This document shows, one piece after another, positions 63,281 through 64,000 of a DNA stretch of 64,000 bases. Position 1 is the first letter of the stretch; each line of letters starts with the position of its first letter. The position numbers and the translations under genes are program-made. The notes beneath the pieces were generated by a model, which was not told the DNA's origin, made no database searches, and saw only the letters and a program-made list of their open reading frames with translations. The DNA comes from Erythrobacter sp. YT30 (lineage in GTDB: Bacteria; Pseudomonadota; Alphaproteobacteria; Sphingomonadales; Sphingomonadaceae): positions 868,001 through 932,000 of the forward strand of contig NZ_LMAF01000001.1 of the NCBI RefSeq assembly GCF_001542875.1. Reading direction: 5' to 3'.

Positions 63281-63745
63281 TCAATCGAGCCTGACCTTTA
63301 TCAGCTTTCCACCTTCGATGGTTAAAAGCGAAGAAGCTTCCTCCGATCCACCCCAACTGCGCCCAAATGAATTGAGGCCGCGCTTTTCCGCTTCTTCTGC
63401 GGCCTTCTTTGACCACACTTTCCGGCCTTTTCGCCACCTGCGCCGAGCGTTCTGTTGCTCAACCTTCTCTGCAAGGGTCTGGTCCGGCCATTTTTTCCAG
63501 CGGCCTAAACGATCAAGATCGTGCAGCATGGCATTCTCTTCAAGCGCTGCTGCATCCTCGTCAAATGTTACGTATCGGCTCAGCTTGGACGCTGCTTGAC
63601 GCCTGTTGACCCTGTGTCCGCGCGCACGGCTGCGTGGAATGCACTTACGCGACGCCTTGTCGTTCATCCCAGAAAGATTGCGCCTGTCTTTGGCATAGGA
63701 CAGGGCTTTCTTTTCCTGAGGAGAACGACGGCGCTTTTGCGGCAT
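63281..63745 (-). CDS. Basic hypothetical protein
   Basis: A 154-residue Lys/Arg-rich protein (MPQKRRRSPQEKKALSYAKD, RARGHRVNRRQAASKLSRYV) with a more ordered C-terminus (AEEAEKRGLNSFGRSWGGSE). The ATG overlaps the stop of the cyclophilin gene (TAATG). It could bind nucleic acid by charge; I do not recognise a domain. The gene spacing (13 bases to the nucleotidyltransferase-like gene) supports an operon. Confidence 0.7.
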   Translation of the reverse strand: MPQKRRRSPQEKKALSYAKDRRNLSGMNDKASRKCIPRSRARGHRVNRRQAASKLSRYVTFDEDAAALEENAMLHDLDRLGRWKKWPDQTLAEKVEQQNARRRWRKGRKVWSKKAAEEAEKRGLNSFGRSWGGSEEASSLLTIEGGKLIKVRLD

Positions 63746-64000
63746 TAGCCCACGCTGGCCTTCACAATCTTGCCTGGCGATGCTGGTGGCTCACCTTTTG
63801 GCAGGGCGTGGACGTGTTCCATGCCGCTCTGAACCTGGCCCCATACGGTGTACTGCCCGTCGAGGAATTCGGCATCTTCAAAGCAGATAAAAAACTGGCT
63901 GTTTGCACTATCGGGCATTTGGCTGCGTGCCATTGAGCAAGTGCCTTCCACGTGCGGTTCGGAATTGAACTCCGCTTTCAGATCGGGCTTATCACTGCCG
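63745..64000 (-). CDS. Peptidyl-prolyl cis-trans isomerase, cyclophilin type (partial)
   Basis: Only about 85 C-terminal codons are visible; the 5' part lies beyond the right edge. The frame continues upstream of the first in-window ATG to the edge, reading DKPDLKAEFNSEPHVEGTCS, then MARSQMPDSANSQFFICFED, LDGQYTVWGQVQSGMEHVHA, all typical of cyclophilins. It is the first visible gene of a minus-strand unit with the basic protein, the nucleotidyltransferase-like protein and the lipase-like lipoprotein. Confidence 0.95.
   Translation of the reverse strand, partial: GSDKPDLKAEFNSEPHVEGTCSMARSQMPDSANSQFFICFEDAEFLDGQYTVWGQVQSGMEHVHALPKGEPPASPGKIVKASVG

Overview
The window looks like a piece of chromosome from an alphaproteobacterium of the order Sphingomonadales, most likely an Erythrobacteraceae member. 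Pointers are the order of the str and S10 ribosomal operons, a Ros/MucR-family regulator, a Fur protein without the CxxC zinc sites, an EgtB/EgtD pair, a DUF5522 protein, a GcvA-type LysR regulator and the general wording of the proteins. I see no rRNA operon, no insertion sequence, no prophage and no CRISPR array. Most of the window is ordinary housekeeping sequence.

Region by region. (1) 1-11.4 kb, all on the minus strand: rpsL-rpsG-fusA-tuf (str), an intrinsic terminator, a separate promoter and an attenuator-like leader, then rpsJ-rplC-rplD-rplW-rplB-rpsS-rplV-rpsC-rplP-rpmC-rpsQ-rplN-rplX-rplE (S10 running into spc). (2) 11.4-14.3 kb: a more A+T-rich accessory patch with a winged-helix protein divergent from a LuxR-type quorum-sensing receptor that has no synthase nearby, and a hypothetical HTH/coiled-coil protein. 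(3) 14.3-25.8 kb: GNAT, LysR, a secreted tandem DUF1036-like protein, apaG, a three-gene set (AttH/CrtC-like protein, aminoglycoside-phosphotransferase-fold kinase, HCCA-isomerase-like DsbA protein), a SulP transporter, a CBS protein, metZ, and a TetR repressor facing a small membrane protein across two palindromic operators. (4) 25.9-33.8 kb: a PMT-family mannosyltransferase converging on a polyprenyl-phosphate sugar synthase fused to GtrA; ubiK-recO-leuB; tspO; a small cysteine-repeat lipoprotein; tlyA; a proline-rich lipoprotein. (5) 33.8-34.3 kb: a 535-base gap with three phased DnaA-box-like sites and a compact unit made of promoter, an 18-codon ORF with an extreme Shine-Dalgarno and a very strong terminator. 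(6) 34.3-51.4 kb: ilvE, trhO, GST, a tandem paralogue pair, nadE, yghU, tRNA-Gln, SDR, renalase-like, egtD, egtB, a diguanylate cyclase, class II DAHP synthase and a large M16 peptidase. (7) 51.5-56 kb: nfuA, rutE, tsaB, rimI, a MucR homologue, fur, plsC. (8) 56-64 kb, mostly minus strand: LysR, corC-ybeY-phoH-miaB interrupted by an opposite-strand secreted protein, a lipase-like lipoprotein with a nucleotidyltransferase-like protein, a basic protein and a truncated cyclophilin.

The strongest candidates for something undescribed are the small transcription unit at about 34.0-34.26 kb (15 contiguous bases complementary to the 16S rRNA tail in front of an 18-residue basic peptide), the four-fold CGAEGCEAA repeat lipoprotein at 31.3 kb, and the LuxR solo/winged-helix pair at 11.9-13.4 kb. 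All three rest on sequence reading alone and need comparative and expression data.
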